A stretch of 39,536 nt of DNA from Lachnospiraceae bacterium (GTDB lineage Bacteria; Bacillota; Clostridia; Lachnospirales; Lachnospiraceae). Location: contig JAFUFL010000067.1 in NCBI GenBank assembly GCA_017469935.1, positions 1-39,536 on the forward strand. Direction: 5' to 3'. Of this stretch, positions 15,774 to 22,979 are shown piece after piece. Each line of letters starts with the position of its first letter. Within the stretch, counting starts at the first letter, position 1. The notes under the pieces were generated by a model, which searched no databases, was not told where the DNA came from, and saw only the letters and a program-made list of their open reading frames with translations. Made by a program: the position numbers and the translations under genes.

Positions 15774-15800
15774 CGGAAAGGGTCCTTTTTCCGAATTTTT
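15774..15800 (+). terminator. Weak terminator-like hairpin between carB and murT
   Basis: CGGAAAGG pairs with CCTTTTTCCG (two bulged T) and is followed by AATTTTT. It could partly separate carAB from murT-gatD; the imperfect stem makes readthrough likely. Confidence 0.35.
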
Positions 15801-15828
15801 CTGCTGTAAATAGAGAGGAGAAACCGCT

Positions 15829-17283
15829 ATGAGTCTGCGAACAATTCTTGCAACGGCTGCCGCCAAGGCAGTTCTTGCGGCATGCCATCTGACCGGCCGG
15901 CCGGGCTCTTCTCTGCCCGGACGGGCCGCCCTGAAGGTCGACCCGCAGATCATAGCGTCCCTCGCGGCGCAGGTCCGGCGCGGGATCATCGTGACCTGCG
16001 GCACCAACGGCAAAACGACCACCAATAACCTGCTCTGCGACATGCTCGAGGCGCAGGGGTTTCGCGTCGTCTCCAACCGCCTGGGCGCCAACATGATGGA
16101 AGGCGTCGCCGCCGCTCTGGCCACTGCTGCGAGCCCTCTCGCCACAAGACCTCCGGGGTATCGTAGTGCCCCGGCTTCCGGGGGACCTCTGGGGTATCTC
16201 GATGCGGACTTCGCGTGCCTGGAAGTCGATGAGGCATCCGCCGCCCGCGTCCTGCAGTATCTCAAGCCCGATTACATGATCATCACCGGTCTCTTCCGTG
16301 ACCAGCTGGACCGCTACGGCGAGATCGACCTCACCATGAAAGCCCTCGAAAAGGCGATCGCCCTTGCGCCGGACATGACTCTCGTCATCAACGGCGATGA
16401 CCCGCTCACAGCTTTTCTGGCCCAAAAGAGCGGCCATCGCTTCGTCGCTTTCGGCGTCAGCGAACAAACTACCCCGGAGGTCGATTTTCCCCCGGCAGAG
16501 GCCGTTTCCACCCCGGTTTCCACTCCAAACTCCTCCGACGAGATCCGGGAAGGCCGCTTCTGCGAAAACTGCGGTGCCCCTCTGCACTATGATTTTTATC
16601 ACTTCAGCCAGCTCGGCGTATACCGATGCCCGTCCTGCGGCTTTAAGAGGCCGGCGATCGCCTATGACGCTGCCCGCGTGACTATGACGCCGCAGCTTTC
16701 TTTTGATGTACTGGAAGAAGATTCTGCCCCGATTCGGATCTCTGCCCCGATGACCGGTTTCTACAATGTCTATAACATTCTGGCAGTATACGGCGTTCTG
16801 AGAGAGCTGGATCTTCCCACAGAAAGCATCAATGAAGTCCTGCGAAACTATAAGCCGCAGTTCGGGAGAGGCGAGCTCTTCTACCTGGGCCGAAACCGGG
16901 AACAAAAGGTTCTTTTAAACCTCGCCAAAAATCCCACCGGGTTTGGCCAAAATATCGCGGCCATGCTTCAGGACCGCTCCCCGAAAGACCTGATCATCGC
17001 GATCAACGACAACGCCCAGGACGGCAGGGATATTTCCTGGCTGTGGGACGTGGATTTTGAGAGACTGGCCGATGAGACGGTCCTTTCCATCACAGTGAGT
17101 GGACTTCGCGCACTCGACATGCAGCTCAGACTCAAATATGCTGAGATTGCGTCGACCTCTGCGAAAACTGTGGAAGAGGCCATAGAGCGCCGGCTTGCAG
17201 ACGGCTGCGGCAACCTGTATGTACTCGTCAATTACACGGCACTGTATGAGGCACATAAGTATCTGGAAGGAACCGCTAAATGA
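15829..17283 (+). CDS. murT: Lipid II isoglutaminyl synthase, MurT subunit
   Basis: MurT with GatD amidates the alpha-carboxyl of D-Glu in the lipid II stem peptide. This 484-aa protein shows the Mur-ligase P-loop GTNGKTT (58-64), the middle-domain LFRDQLDRYGE motif (155-164), a four-Cys zinc ribbon (CENCG at 245-249, CPSCG at 267-271) and the C-terminal DUF1727 region with WLWDVDFE around 404-411. It is longer than usual because of repeat-derived insertions at about 107-123 (PPGY/PLGY) and 214-221 (TTPEVDF). AGAGGAG precedes the start. Its stop overlaps the gatD start by 4 bp (ATGA), fitting an obligate complex. Confidence 0.93.
   Translation: MSLRTILATAAAKAVLAACHLTGRPGSSLPGRAALKVDPQIIASLAAQVRRGIIVTCGTNGKTTTNNLLCDMLEAQGFRVVSNRLGANMMEGVAAALATAASPLATRPPGYRSAPASGGPLGYLDADFACLEVDEASAARVLQYLKPDYMIITGLFRDQLDRYGEIDLTMKALEKAIALAPDMTLVINGDDPLTAFLAQKSGHRFVAFGVSEQTTPEVDFPPAEAVSTPVSTPNSSDEIREGRFCENCGAPLHYDFYHFSQLGVYRCPSCGFKRPAIAYDAARVTMTPQLSFDVLEEDSAPIRISAPMTGFYNVYNILAVYGVLRELDLPTESINEVLRNYKPQFGRGELFYLGRNREQKVLLNLAKNPTGFGQNIAAMLQDRSPKDLIIAINDNAQDGRDISWLWDVDFERLADETVLSITVSGLRALDMQLRLKYAEIASTSAKTVEEAIERRLADGCGNLYVLVNYTALYEAHKYLEGTAK
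16148..16203 (+). repeat. Two GACCTC repeat units inside murT
   Basis: Units at 16148 and 16184 encode RPPGYRS and GPLGYL, a different reading frame from the TSGV peptides in carB. The same DNA unit has therefore entered two genes in two frames. Confidence 0.8.
16470..16483 (-). repeat. Inverted GACCTC repeat unit inside murT
   Basis: TACCCCGGAGGTCG is the reverse complement of the core and encodes TTPEVD just before the zinc ribbon, an extra linker compared with typical MurT. Confidence 0.7.
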
Positions 17284-18095
17284 AAAAAGACGAAAGCAAA
17301 GAATTGCAATCAGAAACATCCCGATCCGACTATACAATTAACAGTCCGGAGCCGGGGCCTTATCAGCTGCATATCGTCCACCTCTACCCTGACCTGCTCA
17401 ACCTCTACGGAGACCGCGGCAATATTCAGTGCCTGCGCATGCGCTGCAAGTGGCGCGGAATCGACGCCCGGGTTACGGAATGCAATTCAGGGGACAGGCT
17501 TTCTCTGGCTTCCGCAGACATTGTCCTTCTGGGCGGCGGTTCCGACCGGGAGCAGCAGATCGTCTGCACGCGCCTTCAGAAGGTTCGTCCGGAGCTCCAT
17601 GATTATGTGGAAGACGGCGGAACACTGCTTGCCGTCTGCGGCGGCTATCAGCTGCTCGGCCACTACTATGACACGCCGGAAGGAAGGATGGAGGGTCTTT
17701 CACTGGTGGATCTCTACACGGAACAGGGCTCGCCCAGACTGATCTCGGATATCGTCCTCAGTAATGAAACAATTCCCGAACTGAGTACCTTTGAAATCGT
17801 CGGTTTTGAGAACCACGGCGGCAGAACCTATATCGGTGACAATATGCCTTTCGGCAAAGTGATCCACGGGTATGGCAACAATGGAAAGGACGCCTCCGAG
17901 GGCGTCCTTTACCGAAATGTCATCGGAACTTATCTTCACGGTCCTCTTTTGCCCAAGAACCCGGATGTCTGTGATTATCTCCTGCAGAAGGCTCTGGACA
18001 GAAAATACGGAATTTCTCTCTCAGACTTTCCCGATCTGGATGATTTCCTTGAGATAATGGCAAACCGGGCTGCTGTTCTCAAACATTTTTATTAG
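17280..18095 (+). CDS. gatD: Lipid II isoglutaminyl synthase, GatD glutaminase subunit
   Basis: GatD releases ammonia from glutamine for MurT. The 271-aa protein is a triad-type (CobB/CobQ-like) amidotransferase: HLYPDLLNLYGDRGNI (34-49), GGGSDREQ (85-92), nucleophile Cys120 in LLAVCGGYQLLG, and His220 in GTYLHGPLLPKNP. Residues 1-27 are a charged extension not seen in most family members and free of repeat units. The ATG overlaps the murT stop. A strong terminator follows, so carAB-murT-gatD ends here. Together with dapL-derived meso-DAP, this pair suggests amidated DAP-type or related peptidoglycan. Confidence 0.93.
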   Translation: MKKDESKELQSETSRSDYTINSPEPGPYQLHIVHLYPDLLNLYGDRGNIQCLRMRCKWRGIDARVTECNSGDRLSLASADIVLLGGGSDREQQIVCTRLQKVRPELHDYVEDGGTLLAVCGGYQLLGHYYDTPEGRMEGLSLVDLYTEQGSPRLISDIVLSNETIPELSTFEIVGFENHGGRTYIGDNMPFGKVIHGYGNNGKDASEGVLYRNVIGTYLHGPLLPKNPDVCDYLLQKALDRKYGISLSDFPDLDDFLEIMANRAAVLKHFY

Positions 18096-18104
18096 TATTC
18101 TCCT

Positions 18105-18138
18105 GTGCCGGACAATCACGCTTGCCCGGCACTTTTTT
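18105..18138 (+). terminator. Intrinsic terminator after gatD
   Basis: GTGCCGG/CCGGCAC (18105-18111, 18126-18132) is followed by six T. It also separates the convergent asnB gene. Confidence 0.88.
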
Positions 18139-18155
18139 GACAGATCCGACACGCC

Positions 18156-19796
18156 TCACTCTCCACTGGCCCCGTAGTTGGACAGAACTCTTGCCGAAGG
18201 GTCCTTCACGTCGCAGCCCTTCCACTCCCGGTTGGGCATCCAGAAATCCGCTACCATCTGCGCCTGGCCCGGGTAATACTTCTCGAAAATCTCCCTGTAC
18301 AGAAGCGACTCCTTCGTGAATGGCTGCGCGTGCGCAAACGCAAGCCGCCGCTCCTCGAACTCCTCCTCCGAATACAGTCCTTCCGCGTAGTCGATCAGAT
18401 CGTTGACCAGCGAGTGCCCGACTGCATCCGAGAAGGCCGCCTTTTCCCGCATCAAAATATCGCGGGGAATCAGGTCATCCTCCTCAAAAGCCGCACGCAG
18501 CAAGTATTTGCCGATTCCGTACTTGTTCAGCTTTTTCTCCGGATCAATCTTCATGCAGTAGGAGACAAAATCCAGATCTCCGAAGGGCACCCTGGCCTCC
18601 AGCGAGTTCACGCTGATGCAGCGGTCCGCGCGCAGCACATCGTACATGTGGATCTCGCGGATCCTCTTCTCCGCCTCCTTCTGGAAGGCCTCCGCGTCCG
18701 GCGCAAAATCCGTGTACTTGTATCCGAAGATTTCATCCGAGATCTCTCCCGTCATAATGACGCGCACATCCGTGTTCTCGTGGATCCATTTGCAGACCAG
18801 ATACATGCCGATCGACGCGCGGATCGTCGTGATATCAAACGTGCCGAGCGCCGCGATTACAGGCTCCAGCGCCGCGATTACGTCGTCCCGGGTAATGATC
18901 ACTTCATAGTGCTCGCTCCCGATATAATCGGCCACCTTGCGGGCGTACTTGAGGTCGATCGCATCCAGGTCCATGCCGATGGAAAAGGTCCGCAAGGGCT
19001 TGTCCATGAGCTTTGCCGAGACGCCGCACACCAGCGACGAGTCCAGACCGCCGGACAACAGGAACCCGACCGGCGCGTCCGCATCCAGCCTCTTCTCGAT
19101 TCCCGCGACAAGCTTATCGTGAATATTTCTCCGGATCGCCGGCAGGTCATCCTCCAGATAGTATCCGGCACTCCAGATTCTGCTGAACTCCGCCATCGCG
19201 ATTCCCTGGTGTTCCAACGGAATGCATTCGATGTCCCAGGGTCCCAGATGCGCCGCGCTGATCACAGCATAGTGCCCGGGCGGGAACGGCTCGATCCGCT
19301 CGCAGATTCCGACCAGGTTCTTGGGTTCCGACGCGAATACCGGGATGCCCTTCTCATCTCTGCCAAAATAGAGCGGCCGGATCCCGATCGGATCCCTCGC
19401 GGCGATATACTCTTGCCGCCCGGCGTCATACAGAACCAGCGCAAACTCCGCGTCCAGGAAACGGAACATATCGATCCCATATTCCTCATAGAGAGGAAGC
19501 AGGATCTCGCAGTCCGAATCGCTCCCAAAGGTATAGCCCTTCTCGATCAGCCTCTCCTTCATCTTGCGGAAGCGATAAATCTCGCCGTTGCAGACCACCG
19601 CATTCCCGTTTAAGCTAAACGGCTGCATCCCCTCCGGGGTCAGTCCCATGATCGCCAGCCGGTTGAACCCCAGATATCCGTTTCCGGTATCCAGAATCCG
19701 GCTGTCATCCGGTCCCCTCGAGATCGTCCTCGAGAGCATCTCCTCCACCCTTTCATACTCCGCCTGCTCGCTGCAGTAAGCCAATATCGAACACAT
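18156..19796 (-). CDS. asnB: Asparagine synthase (glutamine-hydrolysing)
   Basis: The 546-aa enzyme converts aspartate, glutamine and ATP to asparagine. The start at 19796 is required to place Cys2 as the N-terminal nucleophile (MCSILAYCSE), and AAGGAG lies 7 nt upstream. The glutaminase domain has NRLAI (45-49), NGEIYR (70-75) and the GSDSDCE motif (91-97). The synthetase domain has the ATP pyrophosphatase loop LSGGLDSS (247-254) and MTGEISDEIFGY downstream. Length is normal for bacterial AsnB. The open frame upstream runs through repeat units and is not coding. It follows dapL on the same strand at 77 bp, so a dapL-asnB transcript is likely. Confidence 0.93.
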   Translation of the reverse strand: MCSILAYCSEQAEYERVEEMLSRTISRGPDDSRILDTGNGYLGFNRLAIMGLTPEGMQPFSLNGNAVVCNGEIYRFRKMKERLIEKGYTFGSDSDCEILLPLYEEYGIDMFRFLDAEFALVLYDAGRQEYIAARDPIGIRPLYFGRDEKGIPVFASEPKNLVGICERIEPFPPGHYAVISAAHLGPWDIECIPLEHQGIAMAEFSRIWSAGYYLEDDLPAIRRNIHDKLVAGIEKRLDADAPVGFLLSGGLDSSLVCGVSAKLMDKPLRTFSIGMDLDAIDLKYARKVADYIGSEHYEVIITRDDVIAALEPVIAALGTFDITTIRASIGMYLVCKWIHENTDVRVIMTGEISDEIFGYKYTDFAPDAEAFQKEAEKRIREIHMYDVLRADRCISVNSLEARVPFGDLDFVSYCMKIDPEKKLNKYGIGKYLLRAAFEEDDLIPRDILMREKAAFSDAVGHSLVNDLIDYAEGLYSEEEFEERRLAFAHAQPFTKESLLYREIFEKYYPGQAQMVADFWMPNREWKGCDVKDPSARVLSNYGASGE

Positions 19797-19824
19797 ATTC
19801 GATCTCCTTCCATTTTCTAACCAC

Positions 19825-19872
19825 GACCTCTGGGGTGATTTGCTCTGAACCACGACCTCTGGGGTAGTTTGC
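19825..19872 (+). repeat. Tandem GACCTC repeat between asnB and dapL
   Basis: Two units 29 bp apart (cores from 19825 and 19854) read CGACCTCTGGGGT followed by gATTTGCTC or AGTTTGCAC. They begin a few bases after the dapL stop. This non-coding copy shows the repeat is a DNA-level element. Confidence 0.8.
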
Positions 19873-19873
19873 A

Positions 19874-21088
19874 CTACATCTTTTTAATCCTGTCCACCGC
19901 CTCGACCGTGCTCTCCCGGCTCCCAAATGCCGTCAGACGGAAGAAATGTTCCCCGTGCGGCCCGAATCCGGATCCCGGCGTTCCGACCACGTGCGCCTTC
20001 GTGAGCAAATGGTCAAAAAATTGCCAGCTCGTCATATTACCGGGGGTCCGCAGCCAGATGTAAGGAGCGTTCACGCCGCCCGATACCTCATAGCCTGCGG
20101 ACCGCAGTCCCTCCAGGATATACTTCGCATTGCCCATGTAATACGCGATCTGTTCACGGACCTGCTGCCTGCCCGCTTCCGAGTAGACCGCTTCGCCGGC
20201 ACGCTGGATGATATAAGGAGCTCCGTTATATTTGGTCCCGTGACGCCTCGCCCACAGCGGCAACAGCCTCTCGCCGCCCGCCGTCAGATCCATAGGGATC
20301 ACTGTGTATCCGAGCCGCAGTCCGGTAAAGCCCGCCGTCTTGGAGAAGGAACGGAACTCGATCGCGCACCCTCTGGCGCCCTCGCATTCATAAATGCTGT
20401 GAGGCACATCCGACTCCGAAATATAGGCCTCATAGGCCGCGTCGTACAAAATGATCGAGTCATGCCGATTCGCGTAATCGACCCACTTCTGCAGCTGCGC
20501 CTTCGTCATGACGGCTCCCGTAGGATTGTTGGGGAAGCACAGATAGATCAGATCCGGCACCTCCTTCGGCAGCTCCGGTACAAAGCCGTTCTCCGCCGTG
20601 CATGGCATATAGATCACGTTATCAAACCGGCCTGTCTGCGCATTGTAAGCGCCCGCTCTGCCTGCCATGACATTGGAATCCACATAAACCGGATACACCG
20701 GGTCGCACACGGCGATTCGGCTCGAAAGATCGAAGATCTCCTGAATATTGCCGCAGTCGCACTTGGCGCCGTCGGAGATGAAAATCTCCTCCGCCGAGAT
20801 CGCGCACCCTCTTGCCTTGTAGTCCTCTCGCGCAATCACATCCCGCAGAAACTCGTAACCCAGATCCGGCGCATAGCCTCGGAAGGTCTCCGCATAGCCC
20901 ATCTCATCGACCGCCCCGTGCAAAGCATCAATGACGGCAGGTGCAATCGGCTGCGTGACGTCGCCGATTCCCAGCCGGATGATCTTCGCCTCCGGATTCG
21001 CCTGCGAGAATTCCCGCACTCTTCTTCCGATTTCCGAGAACAGATAACTTCCCGGCAGTTTTAAATAGTTGTTATTGATCTTTGCCAA
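19874..21088 (-). CDS. dapL: LL-diaminopimelate aminotransferase
   Basis: The 404-aa fold type I aminotransferase converts tetrahydrodipicolinate directly to LL-DAP for lysine and peptidoglycan. DapL hallmarks are [14 protein letters not shown] (11-24), [10 protein letters not shown] (39-48), [12 protein letters not shown] (105-116), FPNNPTGA (185-192) and PLP Lys250 in [12 protein letters not shown]. The start is a TTG at 21088 with AAAGGAG 7 nt upstream; longer in-frame starts fall in the repeat-rich leader. Expression is probably influenced by the structured leader element upstream, which is shared with carA. asnB follows. Confidence 0.92.
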   Translation of the reverse strand: MAKINNNYLKLPGSYLFSEIGRRVREFSQANPEAKIIRLGIGDVTQPIAPAVIDALHGAVDEMGYAETFRGYAPDLGYEFLRDVIAREDYKARGCAISAEEIFISDGAKCDCGNIQEIFDLSSRIAVCDPVYPVYVDSNVMAGRAGAYNAQTGRFDNVIYMPCTAENGFVPELPKEVPDLIYLCFPNNPTGAVMTKAQLQKWVDYANRHDSIILYDAAYEAYISESDVPHSIYECEGARGCAIEFRSFSKTAGFTGLRLGYTVIPMDLTAGGERLLPLWARRHGTKYNGAPYIIQRAGEAVYSEAGRQQVREQIAYYMGNAKYILEGLRSAGYEVSGGVNAPYIWLRTPGNMTSWQFFDHLLTKAHVVGTPGSGFGPHGEHFFRLTAFGSRESTVEAVDRIKKM

Positions 21089-21115
21089 AATATACTCCTT
21101 TCGGGTGCGTGTACA

Positions 21116-21318
21116 CCTGCCCGTGAGCAAGCTCCCGGCAGTCGTATGACATCCTGTCCACGCATGGCTTTGTTTACGCAATGAGCCCTGCCGACAAATC
21201 GCTGCGCCGCTTCGCGGCTTGCGATTGTCGCGGCATTCGCCGTATGTGTCCAGTCTGTCATACGCCTGCCCGTGAGCAAGCTCCCGGCAGTCGTATGACA
21301 TCCTGTCCACGCATGGCT
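21116..21318 (-). repeat. 54-bp perfect direct repeat in the dapL leader
   Basis: The segments 21116-21169 and 21265-21318 are identical over 54 bp and 149 bp apart. Each starts with CCTGCCCGTGAGCAAGC and ends with CACGCATGGCT (plus-strand reading). The copy nearer dapL repeats the 5' half of the structured element, as if a second unit had been truncated. Confidence 0.85.
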
Positions 21319-21330
21319 CATTGCTACGCG
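21178..21330 (-). promoter_or_regulatory. Structured leader element before dapL (copy 2)
   Basis: On the minus strand it begins GCGCGTAGCAATGAGCC and closes with GGCTCATTGC, a 10-bp closing stem. Inside are H1 (21256-21300: TGTCATACG/CGTATGACA plus inner CTGCC/GGCAG and GAGC/GCTC), H2 (GGCGAATGCC) and H3 (CGACAA/TTGTCG, TCGC/GCGA, apex GCCGCGAAGCGGC). Against the carA copy, H3 outer changes CGACAA/TTGTCG to CGACAG/CTGTCG and the apex changes GCCGC/GCGGC to GCCGT/ACGGC, both pair-preserving. Confidence 0.6.
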
Positions 21331-21331
21331 C

Positions 21332-21383
21332 AAAAACGGCACTTCAAGCATGGATCATATCGATCCTTGCTTGAAGCGCCGTT
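21332..21383 (-). terminator. Hairpin plus T5 ahead of the dapL leader element
   Basis: A 16-bp stem with one G-U pair (21335-21350/21368-21383) and an internal GGATC/GATCC stem precedes TTTTT on the minus strand. It can serve as terminator of the sugar isomerase gene ending at 21476. It occupies the same place as the carA attenuator relative to the structured element. Confidence 0.75.
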
Positions 21384-21475
21384 GCCTCATCATTGATAGA
21401 TTGTTTAAATCAGAACTTTTCTTCGTCTATACTACTTCCAACGCCCGAAAAAATCAAGTGCCGGATCAAAATACC

Positions 21476-22291
21476 TCAAAGCCCTCGTATATGTCTGACC
21501 CAGGAAGCTGTCTCCTCAAGAACAATATCCCTGGACGGCTTATTAAGGCACTCGAAGGAGGCGTACTCTTCAAATCCCGCATTGTACAGAAGCCGGAAGA
21601 CTGCGTCCATATCCGTGTGTCCGAACCCCGGAAAAGCCCTGTTGGAATCCGCGATATGGACATGTTTGATCTTGCCGCCGATCATCGCGACCGTTTCCGC
21701 ATAGTCCCGGTCCTCAATATTGGCGTGAAACAGGTCCCACAGAATCCCGATGCTGTCCGGATTTCCCAGGTCATTTCGAATGAAATCATACACTTCGATC
21801 CCGGAATTGAGGAGGATCGTCTCGTAGCGGTTAATCGGCTCCAGGAGAACAGTGACTCCCTTTTTCTGCGCGTAATCGGCGATCGGGAGCATCGCTTCCC
21901 GCAGCTGCGCGCGGTCCGCCCCCGCATTGTGCGTGCTTCCCAGGCCTCTCATCAGTCCCAACGTCACCTTGGACCCGAGAACAGCCGCCGCATCGATATG
22001 CTCGTAGAAGCGTTTCTGCGTCCTTTTTACGACATCGTCGGACACGCCGCTCAGGCACAGTCCTTCAAGTCCCCTCGCCTGCCCTGTTGAAAGCGTGGAG
22101 CAGCCCAGATTTCTCTTGTCCAGTTCATATCTTATCGCGGGCACGTCAAGATCATTGTAATGACTGATGCACAGCTCTGCCCCATCTAGGCCGGACGCCT
22201 GCATCCAGTCGAGCCCCTTCCTCCATTCCTGCACAGAAAAAGGCGAAAATATAGTGTCATACTGCAAGGTGACGGCTGCACTGAATTTCAT
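21476..22291 (-). CDS. Sugar phosphate isomerase/epimerase (xylose-isomerase-like TIM barrel)
   Basis: This 271-aa TIM-barrel protein belongs to the AP-endonuclease-2/xylose-isomerase-like family. Candidate metal ligands are Glu151 (LLEPINRYET), Asp186 and His189 (WDLFHANIED), His212 (HVHIADSNR) and Glu247 (SFECLN). The LEPINRYE and DSNR motifs are typical of hydroxypyruvate-isomerase, tagatose-epimerase and related keto-sugar enzymes; the exact substrate cannot be read. GGAAGGG precedes the start. The RpiB-like isomerase is the next gene upstream on the same strand (about 95 bp), so the two probably act on the same pentose or tetrose route. Confidence 0.82.
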   Translation of the reverse strand: MKFSAAVTLQYDTIFSPFSVQEWRKGLDWMQASGLDGAELCISHYNDLDVPAIRYELDKRNLGCSTLSTGQARGLEGLCLSGVSDDVVKRTQKRFYEHIDAAAVLGSKVTLGLMRGLGSTHNAGADRAQLREAMLPIADYAQKKGVTVLLEPINRYETILLNSGIEVYDFIRNDLGNPDSIGILWDLFHANIEDRDYAETVAMIGGKIKHVHIADSNRAFPGFGHTDMDAVFRLLYNAGFEEYASFECLNKPSRDIVLEETASWVRHIRGL

Positions 22292-22386
22292 CTTTTTTCC
22301 CTTCCATCAAGGCTCACATGCCCTGCCGCTGCACGCTCGTGCTTCATTGCGTCAGAAACTTTTCTAATTCAGATTTCTTCTTCGAT

Positions 22387-22854
22387 TCAGAAACTTTCCT
22401 CAAGTTCCTGCAGTTTCCTGAACCCTCTCTCGTTGTTCAGCCGGCGCTGCTCCGCAAAGCCTTCACACCACTTGCCGGCGAGCCACTTCTCGGCCATCTC
22501 CGCGCCCATGGCATAACTGACGACCTTCTCACCCATGGCCAGCACATTGGCGTTGTTGATCAGAGACGTCTTTTCCGCCGTGTAAACGCTCTCGCAGGCG
22601 ACCGCGTAAACGCCCCGGAACTTATTGGCGATCATGCTCACGCCCGCCCCCGTGCCGCAGATCACGATCGCTCTGTCGGCTTCTTTGTTTTGGATCATGC
22701 GGGCCGCCGCAGAAGCCGCGTCAAAATAGAGCGTCATGTCCTCTTCCGTCTGCGCTCCCACGTCGACGAGATCGTAGCCCAGAGAAAGAACATGGGCTTT
22801 GACGGCTTCTTTCAGACGAAAACCGGAAAAATCTGATGCGATCACTACTTTCAT
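22387..22854 (-). CDS. RpiB/LacA/LacB-family sugar-phosphate isomerase, divergent
   Basis: The 155-aa protein aligns well with ribose-5-phosphate isomerase B: ASDFSGFRLKE (6-16), the catalytic Cys66 in ICGTGAG, ANKFRGVYAV (76-85) and NNANVLAMG (100-108). Two RpiB histidines are changed: the ring-opening region reads DFSGF instead of DHxGF (Phe9), and the HND before NVLA becomes INN (Ile99). Cys and Thr of the CGTG loop remain. Substitutions like these point to a paralogue acting on another phosphorylated aldose/ketose, as known for erythritol-pathway relatives. The start at 22854 has AAGGAG upstream. It lies between a GT1 glycosyltransferase and the TIM-barrel isomerase. Confidence 0.82.
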   Translation of the reverse strand: MKVVIASDFSGFRLKEAVKAHVLSLGYDLVDVGAQTEEDMTLYFDAASAAARMIQNKEADRAIVICGTGAGVSMIANKFRGVYAVACESVYTAEKTSLINNANVLAMGEKVVSYAMGAEMAEKWLAGKWCEGFAEQRRLNNERGFRKLQELEESF

Positions 22855-22905
22855 TTTTTTCTCCTTTTTGTAAGTTTGGTGGTGTGTCACTTCTTCCTTC
22901 ACGCA

Positions 22906-22978
22906 GTGTGTCACGGGGACGTATCTTCTGACACATTTTGTTCCAAAATGTGTCAGAAGATACGTCCCCGTGACACAC
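22906..22978. repeat. Perfect 35-bp palindrome (REP-like hairpin)
   Basis: Arms 22906-22940 and 22944-22978 are exactly complementary with a TTC loop. The arms begin GTGTGTCACGGGGACG. CGGGGAC-containing hairpins of this type recur in Clostridia genomes and resemble REP sequences mobilised by Y1 (RAYT) transposases. It abuts the glycosyltransferase stop and may also act as a transcript 3' end. Confidence 0.85.
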
Positions 22979-22979
22979 C

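Noticed and set aside
15208-16905. 565-aa minus-strand frame opposite carB/murT
   Set aside because: Antisense shadow caused by GC-rich codon use; its residues show no domain and it overlaps two well-supported genes.
21089-21460. T-box or lysine riboswitch before dapL
   Set aside because: I found no T-box sequence (AGGGTGG...) and no lysine-riboswitch core; the element is a different fold shared with carA.
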